Of a stretch of DNA of 6,999 nucleotides, positions 1 through 6,113 are shown piece by piece; positions within the stretch are counted from its first letter, which is position 1, and each line of letters starts with the position of its first letter. The position numbers were made by a program, and so were the translations under genes. This DNA is from Minisyncoccota bacterium. GTDB taxonomy: Bacteria > Patescibacteriota > Minisyncoccia > Phycocordibacterales > UBA2100. Location: NCBI GenBank assembly GCA_016763615.1, contig JAESTJ010000067.1:1-6999 (forward strand), read 5' to 3'. The notes under the pieces were generated by a model, which was given only the letters and a program-made list of their open reading frames with translations, was not told the origin of the DNA and ran no database searches.

Positions 1-2370
1 AACTTGTCCTTTCTTTGAAATTGCTACAAGTTCTCCTCCCTCACGTCCAATCACCTCTGCTCCGATAATTTCTTTTGTCTTTGGAGTAATTTGAGAAGTC
101 TTAATACCAGAACCTGCCCTTTTTTGGACTTTGTATTCACGCATTTGAGTCTTTTTTCCGTACCCAGTTCCCGAGAGAACAAAAAGTGCGTTGTCTTTGG
201 AACCATTCTCTACCACCCCTGCACCGATTACTTGATCATCTTTATTTAGTTTGATACCACGAACTCCAGCAGCAGTTCGTCCCATCTCTCGTACATCACT
301 TACCTTAAAACGAATAGCTTGTCCGTTTTTAGTTACCAATACTATGTCGTCATCTTTATTTAAGAAATGCGCTGCTATAAGTTTATCTTGCCCCTTAAGC
401 TTAATGGCTATAAGCCCACTCTGCCTAACATCGTGAAAACTTTCCGCTGAAGTCTTTTTTACGGTTCCTTCTCGAGTCACCATCAAAAGTGAGAGGCTAT
501 TTCCTTTGTTAATCTCTTTAGGCATAGGCAGAATAGAGGTAACGCACTCATCCCGCTCAAGCTGTAGAAAGTTCATTATAGATTTTCCTTTGGTCGATCG
601 CTTTCCTTCTGGAATTTCGTACATCTTTGTTTTGTATACCTTTCCTTTGTCGGTAAAGAAGAGAAGATCAGAGTGCGCATTGGCCGTGAGAAATGTTTTC
701 ACCACATCTTCTTCTTTGGTGTTCATATCAATTACTCCCACTCCACCACGACGTTGCCGTCGGTATTCACTTGGGTTTGTTCGTTTTATGTAACCACCCT
801 TTGTTAACACTAGCGCAAACTCATCATCAGGCACTACATCTTCCATAGAGAAATTTTTAGTACCGTGTTTAACAATTTTTGTTCGGCGTTCGTCTCCAAG
901 ACGTACAACAACTTCTTTAAGTTCCTTTTTAATAAGAGTCATCATCTTTGCCTTGCTCTTTAAAAGACTTTCGAGATCAGCAATGATTGTTTTTAGTTCG
1001 GCTAGTTCTTCGTCTATTTTTTGTCTTTCAAGGTTGGCGAGTTTCTGTAATCGCATTTCCAAAATTGCTGTTGCTTGAATTGCAGAGAATTTAAATGTCT
1101 TCATTAAACCAACGTGCGCCATTGGAACATCGTTACTCTTTCGAATGAGTGCAATGACCTTGTCGATATGGTCGAGTGCCTTTTTAAGTCCAAGCAAAAT
1201 GTGCTCACGGGCACGCGCTTTGTTTAAGTCAAATTGAGTTCGTCGCGTTACTACTTCAGCTCGATGCTTAATATATTCCTCAAGCATTGGTTTAAGTGAA
1301 AGTGTTTTCGGTACACCATCAACAATAGCAACCATGTTGTAGTGGAATGTTTCTTCGAGTTGTGTGTGTTTATAAATATAGTTGAGTACCGATTGAGGAT
1401 GAGCTGTCCCCTTCAAATCTACAACTACACGAATATCAGTAGTGGACTCATCTCGAAGACCCTTAATACCTTCAAGTTTTTTGTCTCGAACGAGGTCGGC
1501 AATCTTTGTAATCAGATTCGACTTATTAACGCGATATGGAATAGAAGTAATAATAATCTGTATTAGTCCCTTCGTGTTCTCTACCACTTCTGCCTCACCA
1601 CGAACGACAACTCCACCACGCCCAGTGGCATACGCATGAGCAATGTCTTTTGTGTTGTACGCAACACATCCTGTCGGAAAATCAGGTCCTTTAACAAATT
1701 CCATTAAATCTTCCGTAGTACTTTTAGGGTTGTCTATTAAGTGCGTCACCGCACCTACTACTTCACCAAAGTTATGTGGTGGAATATTTGTCGCCATACC
1801 CACAGCAATACCAAGCGTTCCATTTAATAGAAGGTTTGGTACAGCGGCTGGTAACACAACGGGTTCCTTCTCTGTGTTGTCGTAGTTAGGGCGATAATCA
1901 ACAGTGTCTTTACCTAAGTCACGCAAAAGCTCCATTGCAACATGAGAAACCTTTGCCTCAGTGTAGCGCATGGCTGCTGCGTTATCTCCATCGATTGACC
2001 CAAAGTTACCTTGCCCTATAACTAAAGGATAGCGCATCGTAAAATCTTGAGTGAGATTCACCATCGAGTCATATACTGCCGTATCTCCGTGCGGGTGATA
2101 CTTACCAATTACTTCACCAACTACTGTGGCAGATTTTCGTGTTTTCCCAGCTGGGGTAAGATTAAGCTTACTCATCGCATAGAGAATACGTCGATGCACA
2201 GGCTTCAGACCATCACGTACATCAGGTAGTGCACGCGAAGTAATCACTGTCATCGCATAATCGATGTACGCTTCACGCATTTCACTAGAAATGTCTTGTT
2301 TAACAACACCTCGTACTGAAGCGCCCTTTGGTTCTTCCTGTTTACTATTTTCTTTTTTCTTTACAGCCAT
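1..2370 (-). CDS. gyrA: DNA gyrase subunit A (C-terminus cut by window edge)
   Basis: GyrA is the breakage-reunion subunit of the A2B2 enzyme that introduces negative supercoils using ATP. The frame is open from the ATG at 2370 to base 1, giving the first 790 residues; only the end of the C-terminal beta-pinwheel is missing. Visible motifs: the start of the breakage-reunion domain (SRALPDVRDGLKPVHRRILY, residues 45-64); the QRDR around HPHGDTAVYD (92-101); and RYTE with catalytic Tyr136, equivalent to E. coli Tyr122. A GyrA-box at 539-545 reads QRRGGVG, which favours gyrase over topoisomerase IV, although the usual basic residue before the last Gly is Val. The position equivalent to E. coli Ser83 is Thr97, a natural residue in many bacteria. 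It is the last visible gene of a three-gene operon, starting 1 bp after the upstream stop (TAA-T-ATG). There is no strong SD, so translational coupling is likely. Confidence 0.97.
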   Translation of the reverse strand, partial: MAVKKKENSKQEEPKGASVRGVVKQDISSEMREAYIDYAMTVITSRALPDVRDGLKPVHRRILYAMSKLNLTPAGKTRKSATVVGEVIGKYHPHGDTAVYDSMVNLTQDFTMRYPLVIGQGNFGSIDGDNAAAMRYTEAKVSHVAMELLRDLGKDTVDYRPNYDNTEKEPVVLPAAVPNLLLNGTLGIAVGMATNIPPHNFGEVVGAVTHLIDNPKSTTEDLMEFVKGPDFPTGCVAYNTKDIAHAYATGRGGVVVRGEAEVVENTKGLIQIIITSIPYRVNKSNLITKIADLVRDKKLEGIKGLRDESTTDIRVVVDLKGTAHPQSVLNYIYKHTQLEETFHYNMVAIVDGVPKTLSLKPMLEEYIKHRAEVVTRRTQFDLNKARAREHILLGLKKALDHIDKVIALIRKSNDVPMAHVGLMKTFKFSAIQATAILEMRLQKLANLERQKIDEELAELKTIIADLESLLKSKAKMMTLIKKELKEVVVRLGDERRTKIVKHGTKNFSMEDVVPDDEFALVLTKGGYIKRTNPSEYRRQRRGGVGVIDMNTKEEDVVKTFLTANAHSDLLFFTDKGKVYKTKMYEIPEGKRSTKGKSIMNFLQLERDECVTSILPMPKEINKGNSLSLLMVTREGTVKKTSAESFHDVRQSGLIAIKLKGQDKLIAAHFLNKDDDIVLVTKNGQAIRFKVSDVREMGRTAAGVRGIKLNKDDQVIGAGVVENGSKDNALFVLSGTGYGKKTQMREYKVQKRAGSGIKTSQITPKTKEIIGAEVIGREGGELVAISKKGQV

Positions 2371-2371
2371 A

Positions 2372-2767
2372 TTATTTCTCTGCTTCTGCGTCTTCTGATA
2401 ATGTTTCTTGTTCTACTATAATATTTTCAACCTGTACATCTCCATTGTCATCTAACGTCAATTCTACAGTGTTAACTCCTGAAGGTTTCTCACCGAGACC
2501 TGCCTCATTAAGTGCTTGGCGCAATTGATTGTATTGAACAGAAAACTCATTAACCGCACCCGTAACACTAGTGCCAACGTCACGAAGACTCCCAGCGGCA
2601 GACGCTCCTTGTGAAGGCGCTTCAATTTGTACAATATTTTCACTTCTATTGAAAAAAGTAGCGCCCCACAAAAGGAAGAGTAACAGAGCTACAACCCCTG
2701 CAACTATAATTGCAAACGCAAGTCGTTCATTTTCTGGTCGATGCCTCATTTCCTCTATAAATTTCAT
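2372..2767 (-). CDS. Single-pass membrane protein of unknown function, gyrA-upstream
   Basis: I do not recognise this 131-residue protein. Visible layout: a short charged N-terminus (1-16, with KFIEEMRHRPENER) that should stay in the cytoplasm by the positive-inside rule; one hydrophobic helix at about 17-38 (AFAIIVAGVVALLLFLLWG); then an extracytoplasmic region of about 90 residues. That region is first small-residue and Ser/Ala/Gly rich (50-70), then a probable amphipathic helix (72-90, NEFSVQYNQLRQALNEAG), and ends in an acidic, beta-prone tail (100-131). It has no cleavable signal peptide or lipobox. It sits between the MBL-fold gene (10 bp gap) and gyrA (1 bp gap), so it is co-transcribed with both. 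The ATG at 2767 has no SD. A second ATG, at residue 7, follows GAGGAA too closely to be convincing. The operon position suggests a conserved cellular role, but the function is unknown. Confidence 0.82.
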   Translation of the reverse strand: MKFIEEMRHRPENERLAFAIIVAGVVALLLFLLWGATFFNRSENIVQIEAPSQGASAAGSLRDVGTSVTGAVNEFSVQYNQLRQALNEAGLGEKPSGVNTVELTLDDNGDVQVENIIVEQETLSEDAEAEK

Positions 2768-2777
2768 GTACGTGTAA

Positions 2778-3410
2778 TTATGACTTTAAAACTACCACTT
2801 CGCCAGATTTACTTTCAAGGTCTTTTTTCTTGAGTGTTAATTTCTCTACTGGTTTTACCCCCTCCGCTCCTGCTTCTTTAAGAAAAGTTTTTAGTGCTCC
2901 TGAGCTTCCTATGCCATCGTAGTGCATCGGGATTATTATTTTTGCTTCAAGTGAAACTGCAAGCGCATGAGCATCTGAGGCTCCGAGAACTCCTTCACCT
3001 CCTATTGGCACAAATAGTACATCTACCCCATCCATATCTTCCATGATGGACATATCTGGTTTTTTGTCTGAAAGAGCTCCGAGGAATACTATATTCATTC
3101 CTTCTAAGCGAACTGTATAAATAGTATTGATGCTGGCTTCTTTACTGTATTCTGATTTTGAAGAAATTCCTTTAACAAAAACTCCTTGGATTTCATATTC
3201 TCCAGGCCCACGAACAATAAATAAATCTTTCGCTGTACGAGTTACCTCCTCTACACCGTTGAAGTCTTCATCATTTAAAGAAACAAAAGCTATATCCGCC
3301 CCGAAACGAGTTGGAGAGATTTTCGATTTCTTTGAAATCGGATTAAACGCAAGGGTGGTATCACTAAAACTTACCTTCATAAACTCTCCTTTGTGGTGTG
3401 TGATTATCAT
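2778..3410 (-). CDS. MBL-fold (metallo-beta-lactamase superfamily) protein with degenerate metal site
   Basis: This resembles the UPF0173/Lactamase_B_3 type of MBL-fold hydrolases. Recognisable elements are the N-terminal strand pair ending in DTTLAFNP, the strand before the metal loop (GADIAFVS), GPGEYEIQGVFVKGI, the DVLFVPIGGEGVLGASDAHAL block, and IIIPMHYDG near the C-terminus. The usual THxHxDHxG loop reads SLNDEDFNG (residues 44-52). Two metal-binding His positions are Leu45 and Asp47, the Asp is kept (Asp49), and the last His is Phe50. The later GDLG-like loop is GALS, so that Asp ligand is Ala112. Only the PMHY His163 remains, so zinc hydrolase activity is doubtful and a structural or non-catalytic role is inferred. 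I chose the ATG at 3410 (210 aa) because MIITHHKGEF forms the first MBL strand. Alternatives are 3434 (ATG partly inside a hairpin) and 3380, which has the best SD (AAAGGAGAG) but loses that strand. First gene of the gyrA operon. Confidence 0.85.
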   Translation of the reverse strand: MIITHHKGEFMKVSFSDTTLAFNPISKKSKISPTRFGADIAFVSLNDEDFNGVEEVTRTAKDLFIVRGPGEYEIQGVFVKGISSKSEYSKEASINTIYTVRLEGMNIVFLGALSDKKPDMSIMEDMDGVDVLFVPIGGEGVLGASDAHALAVSLEAKIIIPMHYDGIGSSGALKTFLKEAGAEGVKPVEKLTLKKKDLESKSGEVVVLKS

Positions 3411-3423
3411 AATTACTGTAGAA

Positions 3424-3447
3424 AGTTCGCACATAAAGGTGCGAACT
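3424..3447. repeat. 9-bp inverted repeat at the predicted 5' end of the MBL-gyrA mRNA
   Basis: Perfect 9-bp arms AGTTCGCAC (3424-3432) and GTGCGAACT (3439-3447) are separated by a 6-base loop. With the predicted minus-strand start site near 3449, the transcript would begin almost directly with this hairpin. That arrangement could protect the 5' end, or the DNA could be a regulator site at +1. There is no T-run after it in either direction, so it is not a terminator. The ATG at 3434 lies partly in its loop, which argues against that start. Confidence 0.75.
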
Positions 3448-3455
3448 ACGCCTCT

Positions 3456-3484
3456 ACTATAGCATATTTGGAACTTAAACTTAA
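3456..3484 (-). promoter_or_regulatory. Predicted promoter of the MBL / membrane protein / gyrA operon
   Basis: Read on the minus strand, an extended -10 (TGC-TATAGT, hexamer at 3461-3456) lies 17 bp downstream of a weak -35 (TTAAGT, 3484-3479). Predicted +1 is about 3449, some 39 bases ahead of the chosen ATG at 3410. No other convincing promoter was seen before gyrA, so this probably drives all three genes. Confidence 0.6.
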
Positions 3485-3512
3485 TTGCTTTTTAAGGCTA
3501 AAAGCGTATAGT
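3485..3512 (+). promoter_or_regulatory. Predicted rpsA promoter
   Basis: TTGCTT (3485-3490), a 16-bp spacer and TATAGT (3507-3512) give a sigma70-like promoter with +1 near 3519. Its -35 directly abuts the -35 of the leftward promoter. The resulting leader of rpsA would be about 105 bases. An extended -10 (TGG-TACAAA, 3593-3601) closer to the gene is a weaker alternative. Confidence 0.5.
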
Positions 3513-3623
3513 ACGGGAGCTCTATTAAAGGGCAATTATTAATAATCTTGGAATATATTAATTCTTTTGTACGTGACTCACTCGAGATACTTTGGTACAA
3601 AATACATATTCCGCAATTTAAAA

Positions 3624-4760
3624 ATGACTAAAGAAAAAGAAGAGGTTTCAGAAGAGCCTCGTAGCAAAAAAGATTCACTAATGGCAACTCTCTTGCAAGA
3701 AGTTCCCGCAAGCCCCGTCATCGGTGACATTGTAGAAGGTCCTGTCGTCGACATCGATCGCGGACGTATCTACATTGACCTACACCCGTTTGGTACAGGA
3801 ATTATATACGGACGAGAATACCTCTCGGCTCGTGACATCCTTAAAAATGTAAATCCAGGCGACACCGTCGCTGCAAAAGTCTCAGGAGTTGAAAATCCTG
3901 ATGGGTATATTGAAGTGTCATTAAGGGAAGCGCGCCAAGCACTAGTTTGGGGTGAGGCAGAAGATGCAGTGAAGAACAAAACTCCCATTGAACTTCTTGT
4001 CAAAGATGCAAACAAAGGAGGCCTCATTATTGAGTGGCAAGGTATCCAAGGCTTCTTACCCGCCTCACAACTCTCAACAGAGCACTACCCACGTGTTCCC
4101 GATGGCGATAAAGATAAAATATTTTCAGAACTCAAACAGCTGGTGAATACGAAGCTTACGCTGCAAGTTATTACCGCTGACGCTAAAGAACAAAAACTTA
4201 TCTTCACTGAAAAAGGAATCGACGCTGAAGAAAAAGCAGAGATGGTGGATAAATATCGAGTTGGTGACGCACATGAAGGTGAAATCACTGGTGCAACCGA
4301 CTTTGGAGTATTTGTGAAGCTTGAAGATGGTCTTGAAGGGCTTGTGCACATTTCTGAAATGGATTGGGCACTTGTTGAAGACCCTAAAGCTCGATACAAA
4401 GTAAGCGAAAAAGTTCGTGTACAGGTTATCGAGGTTAAGGATGGAAAAGTATCACTTTCTATTAAGGCCCTAATCGAGGACCCTTGGAAAGCTGCTACAA
4501 AGAAGTACAAAAAAGATGACAAAGTTGATGCAGTCATCATTAAGTACAACAAGCACGGTGCACTTGCCTCTATTGAAGAAGGAGTTGCCGGCCTCGTACA
4601 TATCTCAGAATTTGGTGGTTCAGAACAACTGCGTGCCACACTTTCCTTGGGAAGTTTATACCCATTCACTATTACCCTCTTTGATCCTCAGGATCATAAA
4701 ATGACTTTGTCATTTCAGGATGCTCCAATAAAGGACGAGGAGAAAAAAGAGAAAGAATAA
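3624..4760 (+). CDS. rpsA: 30S ribosomal protein S1, four S1 domains
   Basis: S1 binds mRNA on the 30S subunit through OB-fold S1 domains and helps initiation, particularly on mRNAs without a good SD. At 378 residues it is shorter than the six-domain E. coli protein. Four S1 repeats can be placed at about 32-102 (IGDIVEGPVVDIDRGRIYID), 118-194 (degenerate, with the GGLIIEWQGIQGFLPASQL core), 213-282 (GDAHEGEITGATDFGVFVKL, then GLVHISEMDW; the most canonical) and 298-366 (VDAVIIKYNKHGALASIEEG, then GLVHISEF). A charged, Lys/Glu-rich N-terminus (1-20) and tail flank them. I chose the ATG at 3624; the frame is open back to a TTG at 3567, but those extra 19 residues do not look like S1. No SD precedes the ATG. 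It is a single gene followed by a strong terminator. S1 is often autoregulated through its leader; that is only an inference here. Confidence 0.93.
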   Translation: MTKEKEEVSEEPRSKKDSLMATLLQEVPASPVIGDIVEGPVVDIDRGRIYIDLHPFGTGIIYGREYLSARDILKNVNPGDTVAAKVSGVENPDGYIEVSLREARQALVWGEAEDAVKNKTPIELLVKDANKGGLIIEWQGIQGFLPASQLSTEHYPRVPDGDKDKIFSELKQLVNTKLTLQVITADAKEQKLIFTEKGIDAEEKAEMVDKYRVGDAHEGEITGATDFGVFVKLEDGLEGLVHISEMDWALVEDPKARYKVSEKVRVQVIEVKDGKVSLSIKALIEDPWKAATKKYKKDDKVDAVIIKYNKHGALASIEEGVAGLVHISEFGGSEQLRATLSLGSLYPFTITLFDPQDHKMTLSFQDAPIKDEEKKEKE

Positions 4761-4776
4761 CCATTGCGTTGAGAAT

Positions 4777-4808
4777 TATAAAAACCCCGCTTTTGCGGGG
4801 TTTTTATA
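4777..4808. terminator. Strong bidirectional intrinsic terminator between rpsA and pth
   Basis: A perfect 14-bp stem (4777-4790 with 4795-4808) has a TTTT loop and a GC core, CCCCGC / GCGGGG, flanked by A5 on the left and T5 on the right. Both strands therefore end the hairpin in a T-run. It lies 16 bases after the rpsA stop and downstream of pth on the other strand, as expected for a terminator shared by convergent genes. Confidence 0.92.
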
Positions 4809-4821
4809 TATAATCTCTGAA

Positions 4822-4858
4822 TTAAATCAACAAAACGCACCGCGTTTTGTTGATTTAA
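4822..4858. repeat. Perfect 17-bp inverted repeat downstream of pth
   Basis: The arms TTAAATCAACAAAACGC (4822-4838) and its exact complement (4842-4858) are separated by only three bases. The 3' arm is T-rich on the plus strand, but there is no separate T-run after the stem. It comes before the terminator at 4777-4808 for pth transcripts. It may act as a first terminator, a 3'-end stabiliser or an RNase III target. The rest of 4859-4926 shows nothing I can support. Confidence 0.8.
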
Positions 4859-4926
4859 CCATTCTAAGCCATTTCCTGACATACTCTATTTTGCATGTAT
4901 ACGGCTCGTTTTTTATGTCCTGTATA

Positions 4927-5520
4927 TTAATTATGTGCGTTCATTGCTTTGACATGTCCATCAATAACAATTGATTCTAATGCGGCACTCGTCGTTTTGA
5001 AAAGTTTCTTAAGAGTATCTTCTTCTTCTTTCTTTGTAAATTCTCCAAGAAGAAAATCATACACTTTCTGTTCACCTTTAGGTTTTTTAATTTTCCCACC
5101 TGGTGTTGTAGGCGACACACCAATTCGTACCCGTACAAAATCTTTCGTTTTCACTGCACGAATAATAGACTCAACCCCTTTGTGCCCCCCACTGCCTCTG
5201 CCAAAGGAAAGTCTAATACTTCCAAAGGGTAAATCTATATCGTCATATACGACAACTAACCGCTGCGCTGCCTTGACGCTCGTAATTAAATTCTTTACGG
5301 CAGAACCCGATTTGTTCATGAAAGTATTTGGAAGCATGAGTGTTACTGAATGTTTCCCAATGACTCCTTTAGAAATATCACTTTTTGTTTTTCTGTCATC
5401 TATGAACCCTCCAAACTCTTGAGACACGTCGAAAGCTACAACTGCCAAACGTCCCGTATTGTGTCGAGTGTTCAAATATTCTTCTCCTGGATTTCCTAAA
5501 CCTACAATGACAAATTTCAT
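4927..5520 (-). CDS. pth: Peptidyl-tRNA hydrolase
   Basis: Pth cleaves the ester bond of peptidyl-tRNAs dropped from ribosomes, recycling the tRNA in the cytoplasm. The 197-residue length is typical. Motifs in order: GLGNPGEEY (7-15, Asn10), TRHNTG with catalytic His20, PNTFMNKSG (64-72, Asn69 equivalent to E. coli Asn68), and DDIDLPFGSIRL with Asp93. Then SGGHKGVESI has Lys114 where E. coli-type enzymes have Asn114, and RVRIGV follows at about 130-135. A C-terminal helix follows the lysine-rich loop GGKIKKPKGEQK. The ATG at 5520 gives exactly the MKFVIVGLGNPG start expected for the family. No SD precedes it. It is convergent with rpsA and lies 123 bp downstream of the TrpR-like gene on the same strand, with a 38-bp palindrome between them, so it may have its own promoter and be under that regulator. 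Confidence 0.95.
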   Translation of the reverse strand: MKFVIVGLGNPGEEYLNTRHNTGRLAVVAFDVSQEFGGFIDDRKTKSDISKGVIGKHSVTLMLPNTFMNKSGSAVKNLITSVKAAQRLVVVYDDIDLPFGSIRLSFGRGSGGHKGVESIIRAVKTKDFVRVRIGVSPTTPGGKIKKPKGEQKVYDFLLGEFTKKEEEDTLKKLFKTTSAALESIVIDGHVKAMNAHN

Positions 5521-5535
5521 ATATTTATAGCAACC

Positions 5536-5544
5536 ATACTAGCA
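5536..5544 (-). promoter_or_regulatory. Weak candidate extended -10 for pth
   Basis: On the minus strand TGC-TAGTAT gives an extended -10 with a predicted +1 near 5529, only about 9 bases before the pth ATG. No acceptable -35 was found at 17-18 bp. The absence of an SD fits a very short leader. Read-through from the TrpR-like gene is an alternative. Confidence 0.3.
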
Positions 5545-5584
5545 CGGGAATCGTCATATACATTTGAATATTTGCAAATTTTAT

Positions 5585-5622
5585 TTAAAGAAAACATCCA
5601 ATTAATTGGATGTTTTCTTTAA
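5585..5622. repeat. 38-bp perfect palindrome between the TrpR-like gene and pth (candidate operator)
   Basis: The sequence is perfectly symmetric about 5603.5. Its 26-bp core (5591-5616: half AAAACATCC, centre CCAATTAATTGG) is identical to the core upstream of the TrpR-like gene at 6114-6139, and here it is extended by TTAAAG / CTTTAA. It starts 21 bases beyond the TGA of the TrpR-like gene and ends 64 bases before the pth ATG. A terminator role is possible, but the palindrome is AT-rich, has no loop and has no following T-run. A dimeric repressor site shared with the other copy explains the identity better. Confidence 0.8.
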
Positions 5623-5643
5623 TATTAAAAATATAAATTTTAA

Positions 5644-6069
5644 TCACATTCCTGATTTCCATTTATCTATATCTGTATACAGTTGCTGTTGTAGTTTTTT
5701 TGATGCTCCTCCTGGCGTTAAAAGAGCTACTAAATTTTCAATAAATATCTTTCGCCCACGACTGGTTTTTAATGTTTTAGTAATACTGCTAAAGGAGTCG
5801 GTATTTTCTACTTTGTTTTGAATCTTCCCCAGTGTTGTTGGACTCATACAAAGGAGTTCAGAAACTTGATATGTAGAATACCCCAAATCCAAAAGGCCAA
5901 TCGCCATAACTCTTTTTGCTAGTAATATGTGCTCCGATGGTGTGAGTAAATTGTACAGTACCGACTCAAAGTTCTTTCGTGAATTTTGCACAAAAAATAT
6001 ATTCACTAACTGAGTTTTCATTTCTGCTAAGACTTTCGCTGAAACTTTTCTTTTTGATATGTGAACCAT
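5644..6069 (-). CDS. TrpR-like helix-turn-helix transcriptional regulator
   Basis: The 141-residue protein resembles the TrpR/YerC (Trp repressor superfamily) fold. The block LLTPSEHILLAKRVMAIGLL (41-60) matches the TrpR LLTPDE..ALGTRV region. It is followed by a helix-turn-helix at about 63-87, GYSTYQVSELLCMSPTTLGK, with the recognition helix in the second half. The N-terminus VHISKRKVSAKVLAEMKTQL should form the dimerising helices, and a basic C-terminal part (95-141) extends beyond TrpR itself. The effector and targets are unknown; nothing nearby is a tryptophan gene. The frame is open up to an ATG at 6144, but that extension reads straight through a palindrome. I chose the ATG at 6069 because MVHISKR looks like the usual start of such proteins. 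No SD is present. Unlike the other complete genes it stops at TGA. The identical palindromes on both sides suggest autoregulation. Confidence 0.82.
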   Translation of the reverse strand: MVHISKRKVSAKVLAEMKTQLVNIFFVQNSRKNFESVLYNLLTPSEHILLAKRVMAIGLLDLGYSTYQVSELLCMSPTTLGKIQNKVENTDSFSSITKTLKTSRGRKIFIENLVALLTPGGASKKLQQQLYTDIDKWKSGM

Positions 6070-6102
6070 GACATTTACATTATCTATCAAATAATGTTTT
6101 AT

Positions 6103-6111
6103 ATTGTAACA
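6103..6111 (-). promoter_or_regulatory. Candidate extended -10 of the TrpR-like gene
   Basis: On the minus strand TGT-TACAAT (hexamer 6108-6103) predicts +1 near 6096, 27 bases before the ATG at 6069. The -35 position would fall inside the palindrome at 6114-6139, so a repressor bound there would block polymerase. A TATAGT further upstream (near 6161) is an alternative -10 that would put the palindrome just after +1. Confidence 0.4.
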
Positions 6112-6113
6112 AA

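Noticed and set aside
1..2370. ParC (topoisomerase IV A) instead of GyrA
   Set aside because: The GyrA-box and the gyrase-type pinwheel repeats in the C-terminal part favour GyrA.
3380..3394. Start of the MBL-fold protein at 3380 with a good SD (AAAGGAGAG)
   Set aside because: It would remove the first strand of the fold (MIITHHKGEF), and the GGAGAG is explained by the Gly-Glu codons; an internal second start remains possible.
3567..3623. TTG start giving rpsA 19 more residues
   Set aside because: The added residues do not resemble S1, there is no SD, and the ATG at 3624 starts the expected charged N-terminus.
4876..4903. Plus-strand promoter CTGACA-16-TATACG antisense to pth
   Set aside because: The -10 is poor, no gene follows on that strand, and such matches are expected by chance in AT-rich DNA.
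4949..5422. Plus-strand open frame of 157 codons
   Set aside because: It lies wholly opposite pth, has low-complexity composition and no family features; a shadow frame. The same holds for the open frames opposite gyrA, rpsA and the MBL-fold gene.
5585..5646. Recoding of TGA (code 4 or 25)
   Set aside because: The TrpR-like gene ends sensibly at TGA, and read-through would only enter the palindrome; the other complete frames contain no in-frame TGA.
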